Shown one piece after another: positions 1 to 4,762 of a stretch of DNA of 7,587 bases. A program made the position numbers and the translations under genes. The notes beneath the pieces are model-generated. The model saw only the letters and a program-made list of their open reading frames with translations, was not told where the DNA came from and did no database searches. The stretch covers positions 1 to 7,587 of the forward strand of contig JAGHBG010000206.1 in assembly GCA_021161105.1 (NCBI GenBank). Direction: 5' to 3'. Position 1 is the first letter of the stretch. Each line of letters opens with the position of its first letter. This stretch comes from Thermotogaceae bacterium (GTDB taxonomy: Bacteria; Thermotogota; Thermotogae; Thermotogales; Thermotogaceae).

Positions 1-50
1 GGATAATATTTATCTTACCATTTGTCGCAGGAGTTTACATCGAGTTTTAG
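1..50 (+). CDS. 3' end of an upstream gene (partial)
   Basis: Reading frame 3 is open from the window edge and ends at TAG 48-50. The visible C-terminal residues are IIFILPFVAGVYIEF. The stop overlaps the ribosome binding site AGGAGGTG (49-56) of the next gene, which is the spacing used throughout this operon, and that is why this frame was chosen. Frame 2 is also open but runs through that site to TGA 59-61. The tail is hydrophobic and could end a structural or membrane protein. Too little is present to name it. Confidence 0.4.
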   Translation, partial: IIFILPFVAGVYIEF

Positions 51-63
51 GAGGTGTTTGAGT

Positions 64-432
64 ATGGATAGAATAGACGAACTCAAAAACTCTATAAATT
101 CGTTACGCAGTGAAATGAAAGAGGGCTTTAAAGACTTGCGAATACAGCTTAGTGATCTGAGAAAAGATTTAGAAGAACGAAAAATTGTGAATGGAAAACA
201 AGATGTGAGATTAGATGATCAGTCACAAGATATCAACGAGCTGCGCAAAGCTTTCACAGAGTATCAAAAGCAATTTCAAAAATTTATCGAAGTCAATTTA
301 AAAGAACATCAAGCGTTACAACAAGAGATTACAAAACAGACTTCAAAATTTAAGGTATGGACTGCCGGTTTTGCCATATCAGTTTTGGGCGGTGTGTCCG
401 GCTTCATTGCAATTATTCTACATTTTATCTAA
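64..432 (+). CDS. Coiled-coil protein with C-terminal membrane anchor (XhlA-like, lysis-associated)
   Basis: This 122-aa protein has a long charged helical part (residues 1 to about 90, rich in Lys, Glu and Gln with heptad-like Leu/Ile spacing) and one C-terminal hydrophobic segment at about residues 98-122 (VWTAGFAISVLGG and onward). The basic KFK just before the segment suggests the coiled coil faces the cytoplasm. The layout matches phage haemolysin XhlA-type proteins, which sit beside holins and endolysins, although this one is longer than the usual 70-90 aa. ATG 64 was chosen because AGGAGGTG at 49-56 precedes it by a normal spacing; an in-frame TTG at 22 has no ribosome binding site. 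The next gene starts 12 bases downstream and encodes a peptidoglycan hydrolase, which supports a lysis role. The role is inferred from layout and position. Confidence 0.7.
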   Translation: MDRIDELKNSINSLRSEMKEGFKDLRIQLSDLRKDLEERKIVNGKQDVRLDDQSQDINELRKAFTEYQKQFQKFIEVNLKEHQALQQEITKQTSKFKVWTAGFAISVLGGVSGFIAIILHFI

Positions 433-444
433 GGTGGTGATAGA

Positions 445-933
445 ATGAAAAAAAAGCAAATTTTAAAGATAGTCTCTGAGGTTGCACAAACTGAAAAAGT
501 TCCTTCGGAACTTATTGACGCCATCATAGCAACTGAGTCAAACTTTGATCATAAAGCTGAAACATCATTTGCAAGAGGGTTGATGATGCTTTCGAAAACA
601 GCATTAGAGGATCTGAAGCTTCCTTTTGAGTATTCAGATATGTTTGATCCTGAAAAGAATATTACTGCTGGTGTAAAATATTTCAAAAAACTTTATCATT
701 ATTGGACAAGGCAACTGGCACGCTGGAAAGTACCAGATGAGATATTCGATGCCCTCGTGTTCATATTCTCTGTTCTTTCATATAACTGGGGCGTTGGAAA
801 TGTAAAAAGATGGCTCACGCAGACTCCAGCAGATAATGCTTGTATTGACGAAAAAGTTCCACATGAAACTGAAGATCACTTCTTTGATGTCATCTGGTGG
901 GCAGTTTATTTCTCGAGGAATAAGGGGGGATAA
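445..933 (+). CDS. SLT-type lytic transglycosylase (phage endolysin candidate)
   Basis: The 162-aa product has the signatures of the goose-lysozyme/SLT transglycosylase fold. The catalytic Glu is E31 in ATESNF (residues 29-34). The substrate-groove motif is SFARGLMMLS (41-50), equivalent to the family's GLMQ box. NITAG (72-76) is the usual helix motif, and YNWGVGNVKRW (113-123) replaces the family's AYNAGPGNV. Such enzymes cleave the MurNAc-GlcNAc bond of peptidoglycan to give 1,6-anhydro ends. There is no signal peptide, so a phage lysis enzyme would need a holin or a virion route. The ribosome binding site AAGGTGGTGA lies at 431-440. Neighbouring membrane proteins and a second hydrolase at 2276 support a lysis cassette. 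The Ala-to-Trp change in the YNxG motif is unusual, but the active-site Glu is intact. Confidence 0.88.
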   Translation: MKKKQILKIVSEVAQTEKVPSELIDAIIATESNFDHKAETSFARGLMMLSKTALEDLKLPFEYSDMFDPEKNITAGVKYFKKLYHYWTRQLARWKVPDEIFDALVFIFSVLSYNWGVGNVKRWLTQTPADNACIDEKVPHETEDHFFDVIWWAVYFSRNKGG

Positions 934-935
934 TC

Positions 936-1712
936 TTGCATTACACATCGAGATGGATACAGCTTGAAAAAATTCGATTATTGGCTATTGGAGATATTCA
1001 TCTGGGTGCTCCGACGTCGAGGTGGAATGATGTTAAGAAACTTATGATAGATTCCACGCTTGATACTTATTTTCTCTTCATGGGCGATTTAATCGACAAT
1101 GCATTACGAGATAGTGTGGGAGATATATACGAAGCAGTGAAAAATCCAGAAGAAAGTTTAGGCGAGCTAAAAGAGTTTTTGGTAGATTATAAAGATCGAA
1201 TTCTTGGTGTGATCTCAGGCAATCATGAATATAGAACAAAGAAAAGAGTGGGTATAGACCCGCTTTCTATTTATTGCACAGAATTAGAAATCCCTTATTC
1301 ACCTGACATTCTCGTGGTCGATTTGTCGGTTGGGAAAAAGCATAAAAAAGGCAGGGGGACAAAGAATAGATCGAATTATGTAATTGTAGCGGGACATGGA
1401 TATTCAGGAGCACGAACGGTTGGAGGAAAAATCACAGCAAATGCGAGGTTAACTGATATTGTCGTTGATGGGGATGTATATATAACCGGGCACACACATC
1501 AACCTTCTGTGGTTAAGCTCAATAGGTTCATAACAGACAGGCGAAATAAAAAACTTTTAGATCATGTCTATTATCTCATCACAATCCCTGCATGGTTGGG
1601 TTACGAGGAATATGCTGCACGCAGTTTTAAGAGACCGTCAGCGCATGGAATCATTGAGATAATTCTATATGGAAATGTGTATAAAAAGAAGGTAGAAGCA
1701 CGAGTATTGTGA
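936..1712 (+). CDS. Calcineurin-like metallophosphoesterase (phage type)
   Basis: The 258-aa protein carries the full metal-binding set of the calcineurin-like phosphoesterase fold: GDIH (D20, H22), GDLID (D51), GNHE (N96, H97), GHGYSG (H154) and TGHTH (H186, H188). An intact active site of this kind binds two divalent metals and hydrolyses phosphoesters; the substrate (nucleotide, nucleic acid or protein phosphate) cannot be read from sequence. The start is TTG 936, because the G-rich ribosome binding site at 922-930 sits just upstream and the nearby ATG (953) is out of frame. It begins three bases after the transglycosylase stop, so the two are probably co-translated. Homologous stand-alone phosphoesterases are common in phages, often without a known role. 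Its place inside a lysis cassette is the odd point. Confidence 0.88.
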   Translation: MHYTSRWIQLEKIRLLAIGDIHLGAPTSRWNDVKKLMIDSTLDTYFLFMGDLIDNALRDSVGDIYEAVKNPEESLGELKEFLVDYKDRILGVISGNHEYRTKKRVGIDPLSIYCTELEIPYSPDILVVDLSVGKKHKKGRGTKNRSNYVIVAGHGYSGARTVGGKITANARLTDIVVDGDVYITGHTHQPSVVKLNRFITDRRNKKLLDHVYYLITIPAWLGYEEYAARSFKRPSAHGIIEIILYGNVYKKKVEARVL

Positions 1713-1726
1713 AAGGAGGCGAAATT

Positions 1727-2008
1727 ATGAATGAATTTCTGTCGTTTATTCTCGGAGTGGCAATTACTTGGGGCTTGGGATGGTTAATGACGAAAACTGG
1801 AAGCGTAGGAAAGTATCTGATCAAAGTGCTTTCAAAGATCATAACCGATCCGAAACTTCAAAACAAGATATCCAATGAAGTCGGAGTGTTAGCAATTAAA
1901 GCAGGTGTATCAATCATCGAAGCAACACCGGACAGTCCAGAGGTTGCCAGATTAGTTGCAAAAATCAAAGATGTTTTAGTAACTTTAGAAAAGGAAGTGA
2001 AAAAATGA
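1727..2008 (+). CDS. Small membrane protein, holin candidate
   Basis: This 93-aa protein opens with one hydrophobic span (about residues 3-23, FLSFILGVAITWGLGWLM) followed by a mostly helical, amphipathic and Lys-rich tail ending in KEVKK. I do not recognise the family. ATG 1727 follows AAAGGAGGCG (1712-1721) at normal spacing, and that ribosome binding site overlaps the phosphoesterase stop. Size, a single N-terminal span, a charged C-terminus and position next to a transglycosylase fit a holin-like or lysis-accessory role, but nothing in the sequence proves pore formation. Its stop overlaps the next start in an ATGA arrangement. Confidence 0.75.
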   Translation: MNEFLSFILGVAITWGLGWLMTKTGSVGKYLIKVLSKIITDPKLQNKISNEVGVLAIKAGVSIIEATPDSPEVARLVAKIKDVLVTLEKEVKK

Positions 2009-2286
2009 GCATGGAAACTCTGGAAAAAATAGCTTTCTGGACAGTAGTAGTTGCAACTGTTATAGGAGCTATTCTCACATTCGTTTATCCTCACAAACCA
2101 CAATCCGAAAGTGTTTTCGGGCAATGGCAGGCAGATCATGGAGCGATAGTGGTTATTATTCAAGCAGACACCGAAGACGAAGCTAAAAATGAATTTGAAA
2201 GACAATACCCAGACTACACAATCGTCGAAATTATGAGAGGTAAAAAAGGCTGGTATATTAAGGCGGTGAGAAAAGATGGAGATTAG
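2005..2286 (+). CDS. Small membrane protein with soluble C-terminal domain
   Basis: The 93-aa product has a transmembrane helix at about residues 8-28 (IAFWTVVVATVIGAILTFVY) and then a soluble domain of about 60 residues with alternating beta-type segments (AIVVIIQA, YTIVEIM, GWYIKAV). The start overlaps the previous stop (ATGA at 2005-2008) and GGAAGTGA precedes it, so the two membrane proteins are probably made together. ATG 2011 is an alternative start. No family was recognised. Two adjacent small single-span proteins in a lysis region could be a holin/antiholin or spanin-like pair, although the C-terminal domain of this one is larger than in most holins. Confidence 0.72.
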   Translation: MSMETLEKIAFWTVVVATVIGAILTFVYPHKPQSESVFGQWQADHGAIVVIIQADTEDEAKNEFERQYPDYTIVEIMRGKKGWYIKAVRKDGD

Positions 2287-2830
2287 ATTTGGAGATGTTT
2301 TACTTCTACCAACCGAACAGGGAGAACCTTTAAATTCATTGATGGAAAAGTGGTTAGGAGAACAAGGAAAAAACTTCTTGAAGCTTATTACAGGTAATAA
2401 ATACATCCACGCAGGACTTTACATCGGAGCACCTGAAAACGACAAAGGCTTCTACACACTTGAAGCAACGGAACACGGTGTATGGATCCTTCAAAGACCA
2501 TTACGGCATTTAGATTTGTTCGATGTTTATCGACACCCGGAAATGGACAACTCAAGGCGCATGGCTTTAGAAGCTCTGGTTAGATTATACTTTAATGTGC
2601 CGTACGACTTTACTTCCTTAGTCCTCAATGCTTTTGTGGAACTCATATCTTTCAATCAGGAATGGCTTGAGAGAATTTTAGAAAACGTTTTAAATTATGA
2701 GAACAGAACGGCAGTAATTTGCTCTGAATTGGTTGCAAAAATGTATGAGCATGTAGGAATTACTATTGAACCGAGAAGCGAGTTTGTAACTCCTGACGAC
2801 CTTGCAGAACATTTGAATCGTTTAGCATAA
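2276..2830 (+). CDS. Permuted papain-fold hydrolase (YiiX / NlpC-P60-like)
   Basis: The 184-aa protein has the motif order of circularly permuted NlpC/P60 enzymes: FGDVLLL at the N-terminus (5-11), a His motif YIHAGLYIG (H45), then a late catalytic Cys in VICSELVAKMYEHVGI (C149). In classical NlpC/P60 enzymes the Cys comes before the His. Family members are thiol hydrolases acting on amide bonds (peptidoglycan stem peptides) or on lipid substrates. The DFTSLV region (111-116) is also typical. The ribosome binding site GGCGGTGAG (2262-2270) lies in the previous gene, and the two genes overlap by 11 bases. This is the last gene before the terminator. With the transglycosylase at 445 it would give the phage both a glycan- and a possible peptide-cleaving activity. 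Substrate is inferred. Confidence 0.78.
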   Translation: MEIRFGDVLLLPTEQGEPLNSLMEKWLGEQGKNFLKLITGNKYIHAGLYIGAPENDKGFYTLEATEHGVWILQRPLRHLDLFDVYRHPEMDNSRRMALEALVRLYFNVPYDFTSLVLNAFVELISFNQEWLERILENVLNYENRTAVICSELVAKMYEHVGITIEPRSEFVTPDDLAEHLNRLA

Positions 2831-2861
2831 AAGAGGCTACCACCCCCCTCCTGATAAGTTT

Positions 2862-2884
2862 GCGGGCATTTCGCCCGCTTTTTT
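2862..2884 (+). terminator. Intrinsic terminator of the lysis operon
   Basis: GCGGGC (2862-2867) and GCCCGC (2873-2878) form a perfect 6-bp G+C stem around a 5-base loop, followed at once by six T (2879-2884). It lies 31 bases after the last stop of the lysis operon and directly before the repeats of promoter 1, so it separates the two transcription units. Confidence 0.88.
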
Positions 2885-2916
2885 CTTAAACAAATCTTAA
2901 TAATCTCTTAAATAAA
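2884..2916 (+). repeat. Three tandem 11-bp TCTTAA direct repeats (copy 1)
   Basis: TCTTAA begins at 2884, 2895 and 2906, an exact 11-base spacing that places the motifs on one face of the helix. The units are TCTTAAACAAA, TCTTAATAATC and TCTTAAATAAA. They end just upstream of the -35 area of promoter 1. The same arrangement recurs 876 bases downstream. Eleven-base direct repeats are typical of OmpR/PhoB-type response-regulator sites, but another activator or repressor is possible. Confidence 0.65.
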
Positions 2917-2955
2917 TTTTTATTTGCTTTCTGAAGAATTTATTATAATATAATA
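2917..2955 (+). promoter_or_regulatory. Promoter 1 of the small-gene region
   Basis: Two overlapping perfect -10 hexamers (TATAAT at 2944-2949 and 2949-2954) lie in the core TATTATAATATAATAAT. At normal spacing the -35 area (about 2921-2926, TATTTG) is poor. An ideal -10 with a weak -35 just below tandem repeats suggests activator dependence. Transcription would start near 2956, leaving a leader of about 30 bases before ATG 2986. Confidence 0.75.
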
Positions 2956-2985
2956 ATAACAAATCTTAAAAGGGAGGGGGTAAAA

Positions 2986-3396
2986 ATGATAAAGGGAGAA
3001 TGGAAAGTTGGACAGGGAGGCAGGTTGACGATAACGAAGGAAGGGAAAACTTTGACAATTATGTATGAACCGCTTTTTGATGAAGGATTTGGAAACAATG
3101 TTTATAGCGAATTCATTTTTGAACTTGACAAAATTCTGGTTGAACATCGCAATAATTCATGGGCTTGCAGAGGACATGGTATGACAGATATTTGGACTCT
3201 GATAATTTATCCCGACAGCAATCCTGAATCGGAAAATTCTCGTTTTGAAGATGAGGTTATTTTAACAAGGCATTTTCAAACTCTCAGAACAGATTTTGTG
3301 AATGCGAAAACTCCGGATGATTTATATGCTCTTGTCAGACTGCTTGATTATTTTACTGAAACACCACTGGTTGAGGTTGAAAAACACGAAATATGA
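2986..3396 (+). CDS. Hypothetical protein, first gene after promoter 1
   Basis: I do not recognise this 136-aa soluble protein. The N-terminal third is beta-like (GGRLTITKEGKTLTIMYEP, residues 11-29). The middle holds NSWACRGHGMTDIWTL (56-71), whose Cys and His could bind metal but have no partner ligands visible. The C-terminus is helical and acidic. It has no membrane segment or signal peptide. ATG 2986 follows the G-rich ribosome binding site at 2972-2980. As the first gene of a strong promoter-led unit of small genes it may be an early phage product acting on the host, but that is inference from position only. Confidence 0.8.
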   Translation: MIKGEWKVGQGGRLTITKEGKTLTIMYEPLFDEGFGNNVYSEFIFELDKILVEHRNNSWACRGHGMTDIWTLIIYPDSNPESENSRFEDEVILTRHFQTLRTDFVNAKTPDDLYALVRLLDYFTETPLVEVEKHEI

Positions 3397-3411
3397 AAAG
3401 GGGGGATGATG

Positions 3412-3510
3412 ATGAGGGTTAGACTTTTTGGAAGTAGAGAAATAAGAGAATTTTTAGAAAGAATAGGATTTTGTTGGAATGAAAAAAGGAATGTCTGGGA
3501 GCAGGCTTAA
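3412..3510 (+). CDS. 32-aa protein with GFxWNxKxxVW motif
   Basis: This short reading frame follows the preceding stop by 15 bases and has a G-rich ribosome binding site (AAAAGGGGGG, 3396-3405). ATG codons lie at 3406, 3409 and 3412; 3412 has the best spacing. The product has a basic start (MRVRLFG) and then FLERIGFCWNEKRNVWEQA (residues 14-32). This matches VLKQFGFNWNAKEKVWQR in the larger protein encoded from 3862: Leu, Gly-Phe, Trp-Asn, Lys and Val-Trp are kept at the same spacing. Coding conservation in that motif, plus the ribosome binding site, makes a real gene likely. GFxWxxxxxxW mini-motifs occur in various phage and plasmid proteins; their role is unclear. The stop lies inside a hairpin (3501-3517). 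Confidence 0.65.
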   Translation: MRVRLFGSREIREFLERIGFCWNEKRNVWEQA

Positions 3511-3520
3511 TGCCTGCCCC
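3498..3520 (+). other. Hairpin over the stop of the 32-aa gene
   Basis: GCAGGC (3501-3506) pairs with GCCTGC (3512-3517) around loop TTAAT, and two more G-C pairs (3498-3499 with 3519-3520) flank a mismatch. The stop codon TAA 3508-3510 lies in the loop. The bases that follow (ATTTGTAAAGG) lack a T-run, so it is at most a weak terminator; it could be a processing or pausing element between 3412 and 3544 genes. Confidence 0.45.
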
Positions 3521-3543
3521 ATTTGTAAAGGAGGGATTAAAAA

Positions 3544-3744
3544 ATGAAAATAAGGGTTGTAACAGAAAAGGGGAAGACTTTTGAATGGGAGGTAAACGCT
3601 TGGAATAAGACAGTAAACATGGGGATTGGGATAGTACCCTTGCGGGAACTTCCGGCGTGGTTGAGAACTTTTAATATTAAGGCAAAAGAGATTACTATTA
3701 TTCAAGATGGAGTGGAAAAGGTTCTGTTGGGGCGGGGTATTTGA
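3544..3744 (+). CDS. Hypothetical 66-aa protein
   Basis: The product is small, basic and probably mostly beta: MKIRVVTEKGKTFEWEV at the start, a central VPLRELPAWLRTF helix-like part, and AKEITIIQDGVEKVLLG at the end. I do not recognise a family. It has no Cys pairs, membrane span or obvious catalytic residues. The ribosome binding site AAAGGAGGG (3527-3535) is strong and well spaced to ATG 3544. It is the last gene before promoter 2, so it probably ends the first small-gene unit. Confidence 0.72.
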   Translation: MKIRVVTEKGKTFEWEVNAWNKTVNMGIGIVPLRELPAWLRTFNIKAKEITIIQDGVEKVLLGRGI

Positions 3745-3759
3745 GCTCTGCTCCTTTTA

Positions 3760-3792
3760 TCTTAATATTTTCTTAAACTTTTCTTTAACAAT
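3760..3792 (+). repeat. Three tandem 11-bp TCTTAA-type repeats (copy 2)
   Basis: TCTTAA starts at 3760 and 3771, and a variant TCTTTAA starts at 3782, again at 11-base steps. The units are TCTTAATATTT, TCTTAAACTTT and TCTTTAACAAT. The TCTT core is kept while the spacers differ from copy 1, which is the pattern expected of selected protein contacts rather than of a recent duplication. Confidence 0.62.
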
Positions 3793-3831
3793 TTTTTATT
3801 TACTTTTTGTGATTACTATTATAATATAATA
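3793..3831 (+). promoter_or_regulatory. Promoter 2, near-copy of promoter 1
   Basis: TTTTTATTTAC (3793-3803) and TATTATAATATAATAAT (3817-3833) match promoter 1 at the same offset of 876 bases, with no insertions or deletions. TATAAT occurs at 3820-3825 and 3825-3830. The -35 area is again poor. Transcription would start at about 3832-3837, just ahead of AGGAGG (3847-3852), giving a very short leader for the gene at 3862. Confidence 0.75.
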
Positions 3832-3861
3832 ATGAAAACAATAAAAAGGAGGTTGATAAAA

Positions 3862-4305
3862 ATGATGGCAAGGATAAAGATGACAGGAAACAAATATTCA
3901 AGGGAATTTGATATCGAAAAAGAAAACGGAGAAAAAATGCATGTTTGGTTCACTGGAAGCTGGAAACTCTACCAAGACGAGAAAAAAGTAGAAGAATTTT
4001 TTAAAGATGTTGAAAAAGTAGAAGGGAACACATATCCATTCAGGCAAGTTTTGAAACAGTTTGGCTTCAATTGGAATGCAAAAGAAAAAGTTTGGCAAAG
4101 GATATCAAAAGAGAAAGCGGATCAAGCTTGGAGAGAGAAAAAATACGAAGAGGAAAAAGAACTTCTTGAAACGATGGCGAAAACTTTTGCAGATATGATG
4201 GATTTTGATACCTATTGGGATAAACGAAAGAGTGAGTTCAAATACTTGACTGAAGATGAGGCAAGAGATATCTGGAAACAAATCGCAAAGGAGCTGGGAG
4301 AATGA
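3862..4305 (+). CDS. Hypothetical protein with GFxWNxKxxVW motif
   Basis: This 147-aa, highly charged protein is first after promoter 2. It has a beta-like N-terminal part (about residues 1-35, ending VWFTGSW), the motif VLKQFGFNWNAKEKVWQR (63-80), and a helical, Lys/Glu-rich C-terminus. A shorter form of the motif makes up most of the 32-aa product at 3412. Similar GFxWxxxxxxW mini-motifs are seen in phage and plasmid proteins that often act on nucleic acid, but a function cannot be assigned here. ATG 3862 was chosen because AGGAGG (3847-3852) precedes it by 9 bases; the in-frame ATG 3832 lies on the predicted transcription start. The stop overlaps the next start (ATGA, 4302-4305), so the two are coupled. 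Confidence 0.8.
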   Translation: MMARIKMTGNKYSREFDIEKENGEKMHVWFTGSWKLYQDEKKVEEFFKDVEKVEGNTYPFRQVLKQFGFNWNAKEKVWQRISKEKADQAWREKKYEEEKELLETMAKTFADMMDFDTYWDKRKSEFKYLTEDEARDIWKQIAKELGE

Positions 4306-4664
4306 TTCGTGATACAGTTGGTTTCGGGCTTTCTCAACTTCACAGTCTGCAGAGATTCTACCCTGTGTCCGCCTACATGGATGTTCTCAGGCGGGCACAG
4401 GAGGATTTGAGGCAGGAATTTATTGTGGAGCTCCTATCACGGGGGCTCCCGCTTGAGAACCTTCCCGAAGGGCAGGAGCGGGAGGTTCTCAAGGCACTTG
4501 ATACTGCTTTCTATCATATTCTCCGCCAACTTGGGTGGAGGAAGACAAGAAAGGGAGAATGGATGCCACCTGAATTGGTTGGAGACCTGCCGAGTTTAGA
4601 TTGGGGTGGAAAATACACCGTCCCAGTCAAAGCATTAGTTTTGGAAGTTCTTTTGGAAGCTTAA
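4302..4664 (+). CDS. Hypothetical helical protein, unusually GC-rich gene
   Basis: The 120-aa product is mainly helical (for example VLRRAQEDLRQEFIVELL, 28-45). It includes ILRQLGWRKTRKGEWMPP (73-88), a distant echo of the GFxWN motif in the gene before it. I recognise no family. It starts within the previous stop (ATGA) with AAGGAG at 4288-4293. Base composition differs sharply from its neighbours: 4321-4500 is about 56% G+C by count, against roughly a third just upstream, with frequent GGG, CTC and CGG. The coding strand also contains three strong inverted repeats (4362-4401, 4452-4493, 4521-4540). Either the gene was acquired from a richer-GC source, or the mRNA fold is itself selected. 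Translation seems real given the coupled start and 120 open codons. Confidence 0.75.
   Translation: MIRDTVGFGLSQLHSLQRFYPVSAYMDVLRRAQEDLRQEFIVELLSRGLPLENLPEGQEREVLKALDTAFYHILRQLGWRKTRKGEWMPPELVGDLPSLDWGGKYTVPVKALVLEVLLEA
4362..4401 (+). other. 13-bp inverted repeat inside a coding region
   Basis: CCTGTGTCCGCCT (4362-4374) can pair with AGGCGGGCACAGG (4389-4401) over 13 positions, twelve Watson-Crick and one G-U, with a 14-base loop. It is much stronger than expected in an ordinary coding sequence of this phage. Confidence 0.6.
4452..4493 (+). other. 15-bp inverted repeat inside a coding region, with alternative pairings
   Basis: CTTGAGAACCTTCCCG (4452-4467) pairs with CGGGAGGTTCTCAAG (4479-4493) over 15 bp with one bulged base and an 11-base loop. 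Two competing folds exist: CTCCCGC (4446-4452) with GCGGGAG (4478-4484), and CCTTC (4460-4464) with GAAGG (4467-4471). Mutually exclusive stems are typical of switching RNA, but no function is shown. Confidence 0.58.
4521..4540 (+). other. Third hairpin in the same coding region
   Basis: CTCCGCC (4521-4527) pairs with GGTGGAG (4534-4540), six Watson-Crick pairs and one G-U, around loop AACTTG. It follows the two larger inverted repeats in the same gene. Confidence 0.45.
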
Positions 4665-4668
4665 TCTC

Positions 4669-4754
4669 TGCCCTATCCCTTTAGCTCCCGGCGGGGCGGG
4701 GTTATAAAAAATAAAAAAGGAGGTGAAGGTGCTAAGGGAGAAGCCGGGAGGGCA
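4669..4754 (+). promoter_or_regulatory. Structured leader before the 189-aa gene
   Basis: Complementary segments nest across the gap: TGCCCT (4669-4674) with AGGGCA (4749-4754), CTCCCGGC (4685-4692) with GCCGGGAG (4743-4750), and CCCTTTAGC (4677-4685) with GCTAAGGG (4731-4738, one bulge). Not all can form at once. The 8-bp CTCCCGGC stem would cover GGGAGGG (4746-4752), the only ribosome binding site at a workable distance from ATG 4763, so the fold could control translation of the downstream genes, including the Csx16-like gene. Confidence 0.5.
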
Positions 4755-4758
4755 TTGA
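4729..4758 (+). CDS. 9-codon leader mini-ORF (candidate)
   Basis: The strongest ribosome binding site in this gap, AGGAGGTGA (4718-4726), lies about 38 bases from ATG 4763, too far to serve it. That frame also has a stop at 4733-4735. It does sit correctly before GTG 4729, which opens a nine-residue frame (MLREKPGGH) ending at TGA 4756-4758, four bases before the next start. A ribosome crossing it would melt the CTCCCGGC/GCCGGGAG stem and expose the next ribosome binding site. This is a coupling model inferred from layout. Such short frames also arise by chance. Confidence 0.4.
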   Translation: MLREKPGGH

Positions 4759-4762
4759 CGGC

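Noticed and set aside
22..63. TTG start extending the first full gene by 14 codons
   Set aside because: No ribosome binding site precedes TTG 22, while AGGAGGTG sits at the right distance from ATG 64. The extension also overlaps the probable end of the upstream gene.
1858..2406. 182-codon open frame on the minus strand
   Set aside because: It lies opposite three well-supported overlapping plus-strand genes with ribosome binding sites. Its product is rich in Phe, Ser, Cys and Asn, as expected of an antisense shadow of AT-rich coding DNA, and it has no domain.
3743..3757. Small hairpin GAGC-TCT-GCTC followed by CTTTT as terminator of the first small-gene unit
   Set aside because: The stem is only 4 bp with a 3-base loop, and the T-run is short. 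It is too weak to call, although some terminator would be expected here.
2884..3833. TCTTAA repeats as a CRISPR array or as phage attachment sites
   Set aside because: The units are 11 bases with degenerate spacers and no spacer-repeat structure, and they are fixed relative to a -10 box. No integrase is nearby. A promoter-operator reading explains them better.
3832..3861. ATG 3832 as start of the gene at 3862
   Set aside because: It lies at or next to the predicted transcription start of promoter 2 and has no ribosome binding site; AGGAGG at 3847-3852 points to ATG 3862.
4680..4708. TATAAA (4703-4708) as a promoter for the 189-aa and Csx16-like genes
   Set aside because: The hexamer departs from TATAAT and no -35 box is seen at a normal distance. 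The A-rich run before the ribosome binding site explains the match.
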